Source of the DNA: Syntrophales bacterium
GTDB lineage: Bacteria > Desulfobacterota > Syntrophia > Syntrophales > UBA2210
Assembly: GCA_023228425.1 (NCBI GenBank)
Contig: JALOBE010000007.1
Span: 1-64,000, forward strand
Direction of reading: 5' to 3'
DNA length: 64,000 bases
Position numbers and translations under genes: made by a program. The notes under the pieces are model-generated. The model was not told the origin of the DNA. It ran no database searches and was given only the letters and a program-made list of their open reading frames with translations. This document shows positions 26,888-35,721 of the stretch, piece after piece (positions within the stretch are counted from its first letter, which is position 1; every line of letters begins with the position of its first letter).

Positions 26888-27655
26888 TCAGAGCCCCCGG
26901 GGGAAACGGGAACGCATTATCCTCTCTGCCTCCGCAAGCTGTTCCGGAGTGTTGATGCCCATGGCTTCACGGTAATCCTCCAGGATCAGGGCCCGGACCT
27001 CCAGGTTCCGCCTCGCGGCCGTTTCGACGATGTCGGTGAGGTAGTATTCCCGCTGAACATTGTCGGTTCCTATGAAGTTCAAGGCCTGGAACAGAAAAGA
27101 ACGTTCAACGCAGTATATGCCCGTGTTTATTTCCCGAACCTCTTTCTCCTTCTCCCCGGCATCCCGCTCCTCTACAATTTTGAGTACCCGCCCGGTATCA
27201 TCCCTCATGACCCGGCCGTACCCCGTCGCATCGGGAAGAAGAGCCGTCAGCACGGTCACATGAGCGCCGCTCTCCCGGTGGTACTCCACGAGGCCCTTCA
27301 CCGTCTGCGGAAGAAGCAGCGGCACATCTCCGCAGAGGATCAGAATGGTTCCGCTGAAACGATCCAGTTCGGTCTGTGCCTGGAGAACGGCGTGAGCCGT
27401 TCCACGCTGTTCCCGCTGCCGGGCGAAACTGACCGGTTCGCCGCTGACGGCGGCCCTGACAGCCTCAGCCTGGTGGCCGATGACCAGGACAATCTTTTCA
27501 GCCCCCAGTTCCCGGGCCAATCGCAGGGGAAAGAGCACCATGGGCTTCCCGCAGAGAGGGTGAAGCACCTTGGCCGTCTCCGAATTCATGCGTGTGCCCT
27601 TGCCGGCGGCAAGAATAACGGCCGCGAGCCCCCCCTCATTCCGCCGCTTCGTCAT
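26888..27655 (-). CDS. GlmU-like nucleotidyltransferase, single domain
   Basis: 255 residues. The pyrophosphorylase fold begins AAVILAAGKGTRMNSETAK (11-29) with the GxGTRM and downstream Lys typical of UDP-GlcNAc pyrophosphorylases; RQREQRGTAHAVLQA and ILCGDVPLLLPQTV follow. The C-terminal left-handed beta-helix acetyltransferase domain of bifunctional GlmU is missing. It may make UDP-GlcNAc, or activate another sugar phosphate. Its ATG overlaps the stop of the CorC-like gene (ATGA at 27652-27655), so it is translationally coupled to two membrane proteins with no obvious sugar link. Confidence 0.82.
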   Translation of the reverse strand: MTKRRNEGGLAAVILAAGKGTRMNSETAKVLHPLCGKPMVLFPLRLARELGAEKIVLVIGHQAEAVRAAVSGEPVSFARQREQRGTAHAVLQAQTELDRFSGTILILCGDVPLLLPQTVKGLVEYHRESGAHVTVLTALLPDATGYGRVMRDDTGRVLKIVEERDAGEKEKEVREINTGIYCVERSFLFQALNFIGTDNVQREYYLTDIVETAARRNLEVRALILEDYREAMGINTPEQLAEAERIMRSRFPRGL

Positions 27656-28986
27656 GGATATGGCTGCTCCTTTTTCACAGGCCCGGCTTCGGCGGGCACA
27701 ACGATGAGAATTTTTCTGATCGACCTGGCGTCAGCCTCCTCTATAACAAAAAGGGCTTCGCCCATTTTAAAGGATTCCCTGCGTTTCGGAATCCTCCCCA
27801 TGACAGCCAGAAGGAAGCCGCCCAGCGTTTCGTAGTCCCCTTCGGGAATGATCAGGGGAAGCTGTTCCTGCAAATAGTCCGTCTTGATCAAACCGTCAAC
27901 CAGATACCGGCCACGCCCCACCGTCCGTATGTACTGATCCCTGTCGGTCTGAACACTGTCGTTGATGTCACCGACGATTTCCTCGTGAATATCTTCAGGG
28001 GTCACGATGCCGACGGCACCGCCATACTCATCGACCACCACAGCCATGTGTTCACTGTGTTCCTGCAACTCAAAAAAGAGTTCATCGGCCCGTTTTGTTT
28101 CCGGAACAAACAGTATCTGCCGCCGGATGGTGACATTTTCCACTGAATCCTCGCCCACCAAAGGCGTTTCGGGGCTCTTTCCCGACAGCTCGCCCATGAG
28201 ATCGAAGACGTCGATGATGCCGATGATGTTGAAGGCTTCCTTATCGTACACGGGTATGCGGGAGTAGTTTCGCTCCTCAATGACGCGGGCCGCTTCTCCC
28301 AGCGTGGTTTGCAGGGATACCACGGCGACGTTTGACAGAGGGACCATGATCTCCTCGGCAGTGTACCCGAAAAAATCAAGGACTTTCTGAATCATATCCC
28401 GCTCCGTTGGGGTGATGTCTGTTGACTCCGTTTCCGCCTTGAGGAGCGACTCGAGCCCGGACCGGGTGATGTAGTGCGAATACTTCAGCCCTGTCTTTTC
28501 TGAAATGACGTACAGAACGCCCCGTGATATTCCGGCGAGGACGAGCACTACGGGATAGAAAAGCCAGGATGCGAACCAGATAAACCAGGCGATTCGCGGC
28601 GCCACGGTATCGGCATGATGCTGGAAGAGGCTTTTCGGCAGTATCTCCCCGAGGACCAGGAGCGTGAGAACCATGACGAAGCTCGCCGTAAGGGCGCCTT
28701 TTTCGGGTCCCCACAAGGTTATGAAGAGGCTGGTGACGATGGCCGTGTTGCTCACCTGGCAGAGGGCCGTTCCCGTGAGCGTGGTCGCTAAAAACCGTTC
28801 AGGCCGTTCGAGAAGCCCCAGGGCAACCCGGGCAGAGGATGAACCCGACGCAGCCTTCTGTCTGATGCGATAGTTGTCACAGGATATAAGGGCAATTTCA
28901 CCGCCGGAGAACAGTCCCTCCAGAACAATCAAGGCCAGGAAAAAGATGAGGAAAGGAAGGCCCGCGCCCGCGAGATCAGCTATCAT
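27652..28986 (-). CDS. CNNM/CorC-family membrane protein (DUF21-CBS-CorC_HlyC), paralogue 2
   Basis: 444 residues. The N-terminal DUF21 transmembrane domain (about 1-180; LIFFLALIVLEGLFSGGE, SFVMVLTLLVLGEILPKSLF) is followed by paired CBS domains (about 210-340; YSRIPVYDKEAFNIIGIIDV, VVVDEYGGAVGIVTPEDI) and a C-terminal CorC_HlyC domain (ETLGGFLLAVMGRIPK). The family is linked to Mg2+/Co2+ efflux or membrane resistance to cations. It overlaps its upstream paralogue by 11 bases and the GlmU-like gene by 4, so the three are one transcript. Confidence 0.9.
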   Translation of the reverse strand: MIADLAGAGLPFLIFFLALIVLEGLFSGGEIALISCDNYRIRQKAASGSSSARVALGLLERPERFLATTLTGTALCQVSNTAIVTSLFITLWGPEKGALTASFVMVLTLLVLGEILPKSLFQHHADTVAPRIAWFIWFASWLFYPVVLVLAGISRGVLYVISEKTGLKYSHYITRSGLESLLKAETESTDITPTERDMIQKVLDFFGYTAEEIMVPLSNVAVVSLQTTLGEAARVIEERNYSRIPVYDKEAFNIIGIIDVFDLMGELSGKSPETPLVGEDSVENVTIRRQILFVPETKRADELFFELQEHSEHMAVVVDEYGGAVGIVTPEDIHEEIVGDINDSVQTDRDQYIRTVGRGRYLVDGLIKTDYLQEQLPLIIPEGDYETLGGFLLAVMGRIPKRRESFKMGEALFVIEEADARSIRKILIVVPAEAGPVKKEQPYP

Positions 28987-30247
28987 GGCTATTCCCTTCT
29001 TCGTTCACCGTGACGGTGAGCCAGGATATCCTGGTCTGGCTGATGGTATCGGCAGTGAAGGTGAAGTTCTTGAAAGAAACCTCCTCTCCCGCCGCGGGGA
29101 GCTGGCCGAAAAGGTGAAGCACAAAGCCGCCTACCGTATCGAAGTCCTCCGTCGGAAGTTCCGATCCCATGAGTTCGTTAAAATCCTCGATCATCAACAT
29201 GCCCGAAAGCCCGAATGTCCGGTCATCGATGGGGTGAAACATCTTTTCACGCAGCGCCCGTTCCCGGTCGATGTTCCCGAAGAGGCTGTTGAGCACGTCC
29301 GTCAAGGTCACCAGCCCGGAAACGCCGCCGTATTCATCGACTACGACGGCCATCTGGATCTTCCTGGCCCTGAAGTCCGACAGCATGCTGTGGGCCGGCC
29401 GTTCTTCGGGGACGAAGTAGGGCTTTCTGGCAAGCCACCTGACATTGAAGCTTTTCCCTTTCATCCGCCGGAGCAGAAAATTCCTGGTGTACAGGATCCC
29501 CAGGATGTCGTCCCTGTCAGTGCCGTAGAGGGGTATACGGGTGTGCCGCTGCGCCAGGATTGCCTCCTCCATCGTATCGACGTTCATCGTTACGGGCAGA
29601 CAGAACATGTCCACCCGGGGCGTCATGATATCGGCGACGCTTGTCTCCGCCAGTTCGAAAACCCGATGGATGAGTTCCTTTTCCGCCTCATCGATGGCGC
29701 CTTCTCTGTGGCCGGCATCGACGAGGGTCTTGAAATCCTCTTCCATGACTGTCGGAGACCTGCCAAGGGTTTCCCCCGATGAAAACCGGACCAGGACATC
29801 GGAAAACTTTTCAAGAAACCAGACGACGGGAAAAACGACTTTTGACAGCAGCGTCAGGGGAAGGACCACTGCCGCGGCGGTCCTGCGGGGATAGGTGAGG
29901 GCCAGGGTCTTTGGGATCGTCTCGCAGAATGTCATGATGACCGCCGTGGCCCCTGCGATGGCCACCCAGGTTCCTTTCGACCCCACCAGAAGAATCGACA
30001 GCGACGTGGCAATGGACGCAATGATGATATTGGCCGACTCGTTGCAGACCATGATGGTAACCAGGAGCCTGCGGGGCCGCTCAAGGATCCTCTCGACGAA
30101 TCCCGTGAAGGGAAGCCCGTCTTCTTTCATCTTGTGAAGGTGAAGATGTGTCAGAGAAAAGAAAGAGGCCTCGGATCCCGACAGAAGAGCCGACGTGCCG
30201 ATGAGGGCAAACAATAATACAAGATTGAGTGTTACCGGGTAGTCCAA
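28976..30247 (-). CDS. CNNM/CorC-family membrane protein (DUF21-CBS-CorC_HlyC), paralogue 1
   Basis: 423 residues. Same architecture as the following gene: DUF21 membrane domain (SALLSGSEASFFSLTHLHLH, CETIPKTLALTYPRR), CBS pair (RHTRIPLYGTDRDDILGILY, VVVDEYGGVSGLVTLTDVL) and CorC_HlyC domain (DTVGGFVLHLFGQLPAAGE). The two are diverged paralogues rather than a recent duplication. Homologous proteins are reported to export Mg2+ or help the cell tolerate divalent cations. Tandem CNNM genes may form a hetero-dimer. It is the first gene of a three-gene unit led by its own promoter at 30303-30331. Confidence 0.9.
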   Translation of the reverse strand: MDYPVTLNLVLLFALIGTSALLSGSEASFFSLTHLHLHKMKEDGLPFTGFVERILERPRRLLVTIMVCNESANIIIASIATSLSILLVGSKGTWVAIAGATAVIMTFCETIPKTLALTYPRRTAAAVVLPLTLLSKVVFPVVWFLEKFSDVLVRFSSGETLGRSPTVMEEDFKTLVDAGHREGAIDEAEKELIHRVFELAETSVADIMTPRVDMFCLPVTMNVDTMEEAILAQRHTRIPLYGTDRDDILGILYTRNFLLRRMKGKSFNVRWLARKPYFVPEERPAHSMLSDFRARKIQMAVVVDEYGGVSGLVTLTDVLNSLFGNIDRERALREKMFHPIDDRTFGLSGMLMIEDFNELMGSELPTEDFDTVGGFVLHLFGQLPAAGEEVSFKNFTFTADTISQTRISWLTVTVNEEGNSHDS

Positions 30248-30302
30248 TTATCTGGCGGAGCCCCTTCAGCATCTCAATAATGATGAACGCATGATAGTGC
30301 AA

Positions 30303-30331
30303 AGGATAACCTGATTGACCGGCAAAGTCAA
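30303..30331 (-). promoter_or_regulatory. Promoter of the CorC/CorC/GlmU-like unit
   Basis: Read on the minus strand: TTGACT (30331-30326), a 17-base spacer and TATCCT (30308-30303). It separates this unit from the AGPS/GlpD/FGGY operon that ends at 30342. Confidence 0.6.
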
Positions 30332-30341
30332 CGAAACCCAC

Positions 30342-31904
30342 TCATCCCGGATACCCCGTGATTTCCCGTATCTTCCGGTAAAAGGGCCTCAGCTGCCGGT
30401 ACATTTTTTTATACACCTGGGCGTAGAGCTGGTCGTAAAGCCTGTGGTTCTGCAGGTTCGGTTCGTAGACCTCGCCGGTGTGGGTCATTTCCCTGATGGC
30501 CGTCTCGAAATCGCGATGGATGCCGATGCCCACGGCGGCGTTTATGGCGGCACCCAGGCCCGACGTTTCGTAGATGCTTGCCTTGGCGGTAGGCAGCCCG
30601 AAGATGTCCGCCGTGGTCTGCATGGCGTTCCGGCTGCGCGAACCGCCGCCGGAGACGCGGAGGGCCGTTATGGGGATCCGCGTCTTCTTTTCTATCCGCT
30701 CCTTACCTTCCCTCAACGCGTAAGCCAGTCCCTCCAGGATCGCCCGGTAGAGATGCCCCCGGGTGTGGACATCTCCGAAACCTATGACGGCACCCTTGGC
30801 TTCCGGTCCCGGAAGTTTCAGGCCCGGCGACCAGTAGGGTTGAAGCATGAGACCCATGGAACCCGGAGGAATATGGTCAACCAGACGGTCAAGAAGGACT
30901 TCCGCTTCCACATCCATGTCGGCCGCCTCGGCCAGCTCCGGATACCCGAATTCCTTCTTGAACCAGCTGACCATCCAGAACCCCCGGTATATCTGTATTT
31001 CCATAGTGTGGTGCGCGGGAATCGCCGAGGGATAGGCTGGAAGGAAGGGAATCGCTTCCATGTAGTTCCTGTTCGTCACGTTGATGGTAGCCGTGGTCCC
31101 GTAACTGAGACAGCCCACGGAGGGCTCGAGACTCCCGCAGCCGATCACTTCGCAGGCCTTGTCGGCGGCGGCGGCGATCAGGGGAATACCCCCGGGGATA
31201 CCCGTTGCTTCGGCCGCTTCGCGGGTTATGATGCCCAGCGTTTCACTCTGGGGAACCAGGTCGGGAAGAAGGGACGGATCCATGGGCAGAACCCGCCACT
31301 TCCAGTCCCAGGACGGCGCCCATCGAAGATTTTTGTAGTCAAAGGGAATGTAACCCACCTGGCACCCGATTGAGTCGACAAAGGTACCGGTCAGACGAAA
31401 GGTCAGGTATCCTGAAAGCAGAAGGTATTTATGGGTCCGTTTCCATATGTCGGGCTGATAGGTCATGATCCAGTTCGCCTCGGCCTGGCTCTGGAAATAG
31501 GCGATGGTATCGGACATGCCGATGATCGAGAAGACGAGTCCCCAGAGGCCTCCCACGGGACGCATCTGCTCCGTTCTGCGCTGGTCCAGCCAGTGAATGA
31601 ACGGGCGAAGCGGCATGCCCCGGCGGTCGACGGGAATGACGGTGCCCCTCTGGGTGGTCAGGGAGACGGCGGCCACACGGTTCTTGTCGATACCGCTCTT
31701 GTCCCAGAGCCCCCTGCAGCCCCTGCACAGGGCCTTCCAGTATACCTCGGGGTCCTGCTCCGCCCAGGCGGGCTGGGGCGACACATAGGGAGGATCGAAA
31801 GGGACAGACTCCATGGCCGCTATGCCCCCCGAGGAATCGAAGAGAATGGCCTTCAGGCTCTGGGTGCCGTTGTCTATGGCTAGCAGCAGGTCTTTGCCGT
31901 TCAT
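30342..31904 (-). CDS. FGGY-family carbohydrate kinase
   Basis: 520 residues. The ATPase fold of FGGY kinases shows in LLLAIDNGTQSLKAILFD at the start, the conserved GCLSYGTTATINV and the C-terminal adenosine motif RVSGGGSRSRNAMQ. The family phosphorylates glycerol, xylulose and other polyols. Its place beside GlpD-like and AGPS-like genes suggests glycerol, dihydroxyacetone or an alkylglycerol as substrate, which is inference. The ATG at 31904 is chosen because GAGGAGG lies just before it; the GTG at 31916 that overlaps the upstream stop as GTGA would place that Shine-Dalgarno inside the gene. Last gene of the operon. Confidence 0.87.
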   Translation of the reverse strand: MNGKDLLLAIDNGTQSLKAILFDSSGGIAAMESVPFDPPYVSPQPAWAEQDPEVYWKALCRGCRGLWDKSGIDKNRVAAVSLTTQRGTVIPVDRRGMPLRPFIHWLDQRRTEQMRPVGGLWGLVFSIIGMSDTIAYFQSQAEANWIMTYQPDIWKRTHKYLLLSGYLTFRLTGTFVDSIGCQVGYIPFDYKNLRWAPSWDWKWRVLPMDPSLLPDLVPQSETLGIITREAAEATGIPGGIPLIAAAADKACEVIGCGSLEPSVGCLSYGTTATINVTNRNYMEAIPFLPAYPSAIPAHHTMEIQIYRGFWMVSWFKKEFGYPELAEAADMDVEAEVLLDRLVDHIPPGSMGLMLQPYWSPGLKLPGPEAKGAVIGFGDVHTRGHLYRAILEGLAYALREGKERIEKKTRIPITALRVSGGGSRSRNAMQTTADIFGLPTAKASIYETSGLGAAINAAVGIGIHRDFETAIREMTHTGEVYEPNLQNHRLYDQLYAQVYKKMYRQLRPFYRKIREITGYPG

Positions 31905-31912
31905 CGTCCTCC

Positions 31913-33583
31913 TCACAACCGGAAGCGCTGTCGCGCCCTCCGGACCGTTTTTTTCAGGATTCCCTCTTTCTCCGCCGATGGAAGGGGTTTTCTTCCCGGG
32001 AGGCCGTAGGAGCGTTCCAGGATGTCACGGTAGCGGTTCCGTTCTTCCCGCCAGCGTTTTCCGCTCCATGGAAGAACGGGGCCGCAGCGGCGCTGAACCT
32101 CGTCGAGGAGTCCCATTCCTCCGTCGATCAGAAGAAGTCCCAGGCGGACACGCCGCAGGAGCAAGTCATCCAGGTGTTTCACCCCCTCACGGCGTGCCCC
32201 CTCGATTACCTCGGCCCAGAGTGTCGGCGTACCGCCGACGGACTTTACATCATCCGGTGAGGCCTCAGCGGTCATAAGCAAAGCCCTTTTCCCATATCGT
32301 CCGGCGAGCCGCTTCCAGGTCTCCTCCGGCAGATCAGGACCGACCGCCGCCCGGTCCGGGGGCGGCTCGAAAACCGGAACATCACGGTCAGGAGTCGTGC
32401 CTTCCGGCAGGTATTCAAAGACCTCGTTCAACGTGTCCCAGGCAATCCTTCGAAAGGTGGTCAGCTTTCCCCCCGTCACCGTTATCAGCCCCCGGTCCTT
32501 CCAGATAACATGGTCGCGGCTTTCCTCCGATGGGGCGCGGTTTCCCTCGGATACGACGGGTCTGACGCCGGCGAATGTCGCGATCCCCCGGTCCAGGCCG
32601 AGGGCCAGCGACGGAAAACAATCGATCAGTCCCTGCCTGAGGTAGGACACTTCTTCCGGCGATATGGCGGGCTCTTCGTTGAAACCGGCTTCGTGATCCA
32701 GATCGGTGGTACCCACAAGAACGACCCCCTCCCAGGGGATGACGAAAATCGGGCGACGATCCGCGGGATGCGCGAAGGTGACGGCCTGGGCTATGGGAAG
32801 GACCCAGGATGGATAGACGATATGGCTTCCCCTGAGCGGGCGGAGATGACGCTTTGCGTCCGGCGTGGTGTGCAACGTGCCGGCCCACCAGCCCGTGGCG
32901 TTGACAACCACCCTCCCGGCCAGTTCCCGGGACCGGCCGTCTTCTCCTTCCACGGCCACCCCCCGGACCCGTCCCCGCACATCACGGAGAATGTGCCTGA
33001 CGGCGGTGTAGTTTGCCGCCCAGGCCCCGTCGTCCAGGGCCTCGTTCACCAGACGGAGTACCAGACGGGCATCATCCACCCGGGCGTCATGGAAACTGAA
33101 CCCCCCCGTGAGACCGTCACGTCGGATGTGGGGCATCCGGGCCAGAAAGGCCGCACTTTGCAGAAAACGATGCCGCTTCCCCGCTCCCATGAGATCATAC
33201 AGTGTCAGCCCCGCGGACAGAATCGTCTTTCCCGGATGTCCCCGCTTGTAGACCGGTATCAGGAAACCGAGAGGATCCACAAGACCCGGCGCCTCGAGAA
33301 GAAGACGCCGGCGCTCCTCCACGGAGGCCCTGGTCAGAGAAAACCGGCCTTCACGAAGATAGCGGAGTCCGCCGTGGACGAGCTTCGACGACCTGCTCGA
33401 CGTGCCCCAGGCAAAATCGAACTGTTCCAGGAGAATGGCTCTCAGCCCCAGGCGGACCGTCTCGCGGAGGATGCCCGCTCCGGTGATGCCGCCGCCGGCT
33501 ATGATGACATCCCAATCCCGGGGAATGTCGTCGATGTCGGGGTTCAGCCGTTTCAGCCGAGTTTCGGGAGATCGCGCGATCAT
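31913..33583 (-). CDS. FAD-dependent glycerol-3-phosphate dehydrogenase/oxidase (GlpD-like)
   Basis: 556 residues. The FAD Rossmann motif IIAGGGITGAGILRE (27-41) is followed by the GlpD hallmark SSRSSKLVHGGLRYL; FVIPWEGVVLVGTTDLDHE and LITVTGGKLTTFRRIA are also diagnostic. It oxidises sn-glycerol-3-phosphate to dihydroxyacetone phosphate at the membrane. Here it sits 4 bases after the AGPS-like gene and 8 bases before the FGGY kinase. Its product, DHAP, is the backbone needed for the acyl-DHAP that AGPS uses, so the operon makes chemical sense. It could equally be a plain glycerol catabolic operon. Confidence 0.92.
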   Translation of the reverse strand: MIARSPETRLKRLNPDIDDIPRDWDVIIAGGGITGAGILRETVRLGLRAILLEQFDFAWGTSSRSSKLVHGGLRYLREGRFSLTRASVEERRRLLLEAPGLVDPLGFLIPVYKRGHPGKTILSAGLTLYDLMGAGKRHRFLQSAAFLARMPHIRRDGLTGGFSFHDARVDDARLVLRLVNEALDDGAWAANYTAVRHILRDVRGRVRGVAVEGEDGRSRELAGRVVVNATGWWAGTLHTTPDAKRHLRPLRGSHIVYPSWVLPIAQAVTFAHPADRRPIFVIPWEGVVLVGTTDLDHEAGFNEEPAISPEEVSYLRQGLIDCFPSLALGLDRGIATFAGVRPVVSEGNRAPSEESRDHVIWKDRGLITVTGGKLTTFRRIAWDTLNEVFEYLPEGTTPDRDVPVFEPPPDRAAVGPDLPEETWKRLAGRYGKRALLMTAEASPDDVKSVGGTPTLWAEVIEGARREGVKHLDDLLLRRVRLGLLLIDGGMGLLDEVQRRCGPVLPWSGKRWREERNRYRDILERSYGLPGRKPLPSAEKEGILKKTVRRARQRFRL

Positions 33584-33587
33584 GTCA

Positions 33588-35180
33588 TCACAACAGTTTC
33601 GTCGTATTCATGCGCCCGTCGGGATCCATGGACGAAAACGCCGCCGCCGTGATATCCATCCCCAGGCGTCCCTTTTCACCTTCCAGCCAGGGCTTGTGGT
33701 CAAGACCTACACCGTGCTGGTGACTTATGGTTCCTCCGCAGGCCACGATGGCCCCGGCGGCAGCTTCTTTCACCCGCCTCCAGCGTTCCAGGGTTTCTTC
33801 CGGTGTCGGGGCGAGGCGGAACAGAGCGGTGGTGTATACGTTGGACCCCGTGGAATAGGGGCTCGACAGGTGTGAAAAAACCAGCAGTCTCTCGTTCCAT
33901 GGAACGAGGCTTTCCGAAAGGGCCGTTTCAAGCGCCACCATCAGTTCTGTTACGCTTTTCCAGGGCGCGGCCGTTTCGATCGTTTCCACAGCATATCCGG
34001 CGCTCCAGAGTGAATTTCTGAGATAGGGGATTCTGAATCTGGTTCTCTTCCAGGCCCTGCCCATGACCTTTCCCAGAAAGAAAGCCTTTTCTTTTTTCAG
34101 CACCGATTCCGTCGCCCGGCGGGCCGCGGCGACGCGACGGGCCGTACCGGTAAAACCCACGAGGCACATGCAACCCTCTCCCCGGCCGATGCCCCGGACT
34201 CGCAGCAGCCGTCTCAACAAAGCCGTCGACCGATCCTGCCCGGAAAGGGCCAGGTTAACCTCTGTTTCAAGGGCATTGCTGAGGCGCACAATGGACAGCG
34301 GAAACGGCTCGGAGAAAAGACTCCTGATGCCCTCCACAGCCCGGTCCCAGGAGGGAAAGAACAGGCCCACGATGTCGTCGCGCTCCGGTAACGGCGATAT
34401 CCTGAGGACAGCCTCGGTGATTATCCCCATCCGCCCCTCGGAACCGAGGAGCAGATGTCGCAGATCGGGACCGGCGGCCGACGCCGGATAGGGCTTGATG
34501 GTCAGGACCCCGCCGGGTCCTGTGACGGTCCCGCCCATGAAGAGTTCGTCAATCCTCCCGTAGCGTGTGGAGTATTGGCCGCTGGATCGCGTTGCCAACC
34601 ATCCGCCCAGGGAGGAGTACTCGAAGGATTGGGGATAGTGTCCGAGGGTGAACCCCCGGGACTGGAGATGGGCCTCCAGGTCGGGGCCCATGATTCCTGT
34701 CTCGAAACCGGCGAGCAGGCTGTAAGGATCGAAATGAATGAACCGGTTGAGACGTTTCAGGGATACGGTGAGCACCGGTCTCCCTGTGTCCGGCACCGTG
34801 AGATGGCCCAGCACGCTGGTCCCGCCTCCATAGGGAATGACCGTCGCTTTCTGGTAGGTGGAAAAATCAAGAAGTTCCTGAATCTCTTCCTGATCGGCGG
34901 GAAAGGCGACTCCATCGGGGAAACGGTCCAGCGTGCCTCCTCTTAAAGAAATCCAGTCGGGAAGGCTTTGTCCGTGGGCGTGATCGAGGCGGCTTTCCGG
35001 ATCGGTCGCGACAAGGGCATGTTCCGACAACTTGCTTTTCGGGACCCGCTCAAGCAATGACCGGCGGGAACAGTCCTCCCACGGGGTTCCCTTCCCCAGT
35101 ACCTCTTCGAGGAGGTTTCTCCCCGGTTCCGCCAGTTCCATGGTAATCGACGGGTCACCCCAACCATTCCATCGTCGCAT
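33588..35180 (-). CDS. FAD-binding oxidase, alkyl-dihydroxyacetonephosphate synthase (AGPS)-like
   Basis: 530 residues. It begins with the AGPS-type MRRWNGWGDPS, then an FAD_binding_4 (VAO) fold with PYGGGTSVLG (117-125) and FEYSSLGGWLATRSSGQYS (187-205), and ends with the active-site loop ISHQHGVGLDHKPWL near 485-499. Human AGPS has HHHG where this has HQHG. AGPS exchanges the acyl chain of acyl-DHAP for a fatty alcohol to form the ether bond. ATG 35180 is chosen over GTG 35231: TGAGGA lies five bases before it and the promoter's predicted start falls near 35229. First gene of the operon with GlpD-like and FGGY proteins. A D-lactate-dehydrogenase-like oxidase is the fallback call. Confidence 0.82.
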   Translation of the reverse strand: MRRWNGWGDPSITMELAEPGRNLLEEVLGKGTPWEDCSRRSLLERVPKSKLSEHALVATDPESRLDHAHGQSLPDWISLRGGTLDRFPDGVAFPADQEEIQELLDFSTYQKATVIPYGGGTSVLGHLTVPDTGRPVLTVSLKRLNRFIHFDPYSLLAGFETGIMGPDLEAHLQSRGFTLGHYPQSFEYSSLGGWLATRSSGQYSTRYGRIDELFMGGTVTGPGGVLTIKPYPASAAGPDLRHLLLGSEGRMGIITEAVLRISPLPERDDIVGLFFPSWDRAVEGIRSLFSEPFPLSIVRLSNALETEVNLALSGQDRSTALLRRLLRVRGIGRGEGCMCLVGFTGTARRVAAARRATESVLKKEKAFFLGKVMGRAWKRTRFRIPYLRNSLWSAGYAVETIETAAPWKSVTELMVALETALSESLVPWNERLLVFSHLSSPYSTGSNVYTTALFRLAPTPEETLERWRRVKEAAAGAIVACGGTISHQHGVGLDHKPWLEGEKGRLGMDITAAAFSSMDPDGRMNTTKLL

Positions 35181-35235
35181 ATGGTTCCTCACCAGCGTGT
35201 TCAGGCGGGCCTTTCCGTTCCCCTGTGACACGGCA

Positions 35236-35265
35236 TGAATACCACCGGCCCTCCCTCGCTGTCAA
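35236..35265 (-). promoter_or_regulatory. Promoter of the AGPS/GlpD/FGGY operon
   Basis: Read on the minus strand: TTGACA (35265-35260), an 18-base spacer and TATTCA (35241-35236). The predicted transcription start near 35229 leaves about 50 bases before the ATG at 35180. Confidence 0.6.
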
Positions 35266-35721
35266 GAAATGAAAGATATTGGACGGTTGCAGATCTGCAC
35301 GGAACGGTACGCCCTGCGATGACGAAACAGCATCATGCCGTTTTTCTGTTCCCGCAGCCTGACTGCCTGGCCGCTTCATCGAAACAAGTCGCCGGCACCA
35401 TGGTCCTGAAGCGCTCATCCAAGCATTTTTCGTAACAGGATCCCATCGCAGCGGAACGGCTTCATATCGGACTGTCTGAGCCCGAAGGGCGAGTTTCCGA
35501 TGCCCGGATGCGAGATTGAGAGCCGAAGAAAAATGATTGGAGCGCACAGGGACCACGGTGTCGGATACCGATTACCCGCATGGCCGGGCCGGCCGAGTGT
35601 CCGGCCATGGTGCCGGTAAAAGCTTTGTGCCGCCTTCGTCACAGACCCGGTCGCTTTCACGTTTGTATCATGATATAGTACGGTTAATTACGTAAACAAC
35701 CGATTCGACTTCGTACATTCC
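35266..35721. other. Intergenic region between the AGPS operon and uvrB
   Basis: About 450 bases between divergent genes with no credible coding frame on either strand. TATAGT near 35674 is a possible -10 box for uvrB but its -35 is poor. I see no LexA-type box that I can recognise, and no member of the dispersed repeat family. Confidence 0.4.

Noticed and set aside
32510..33652. 380-codon plus-strand frame
   Set aside because: Shadow of the GlpD-like gene.
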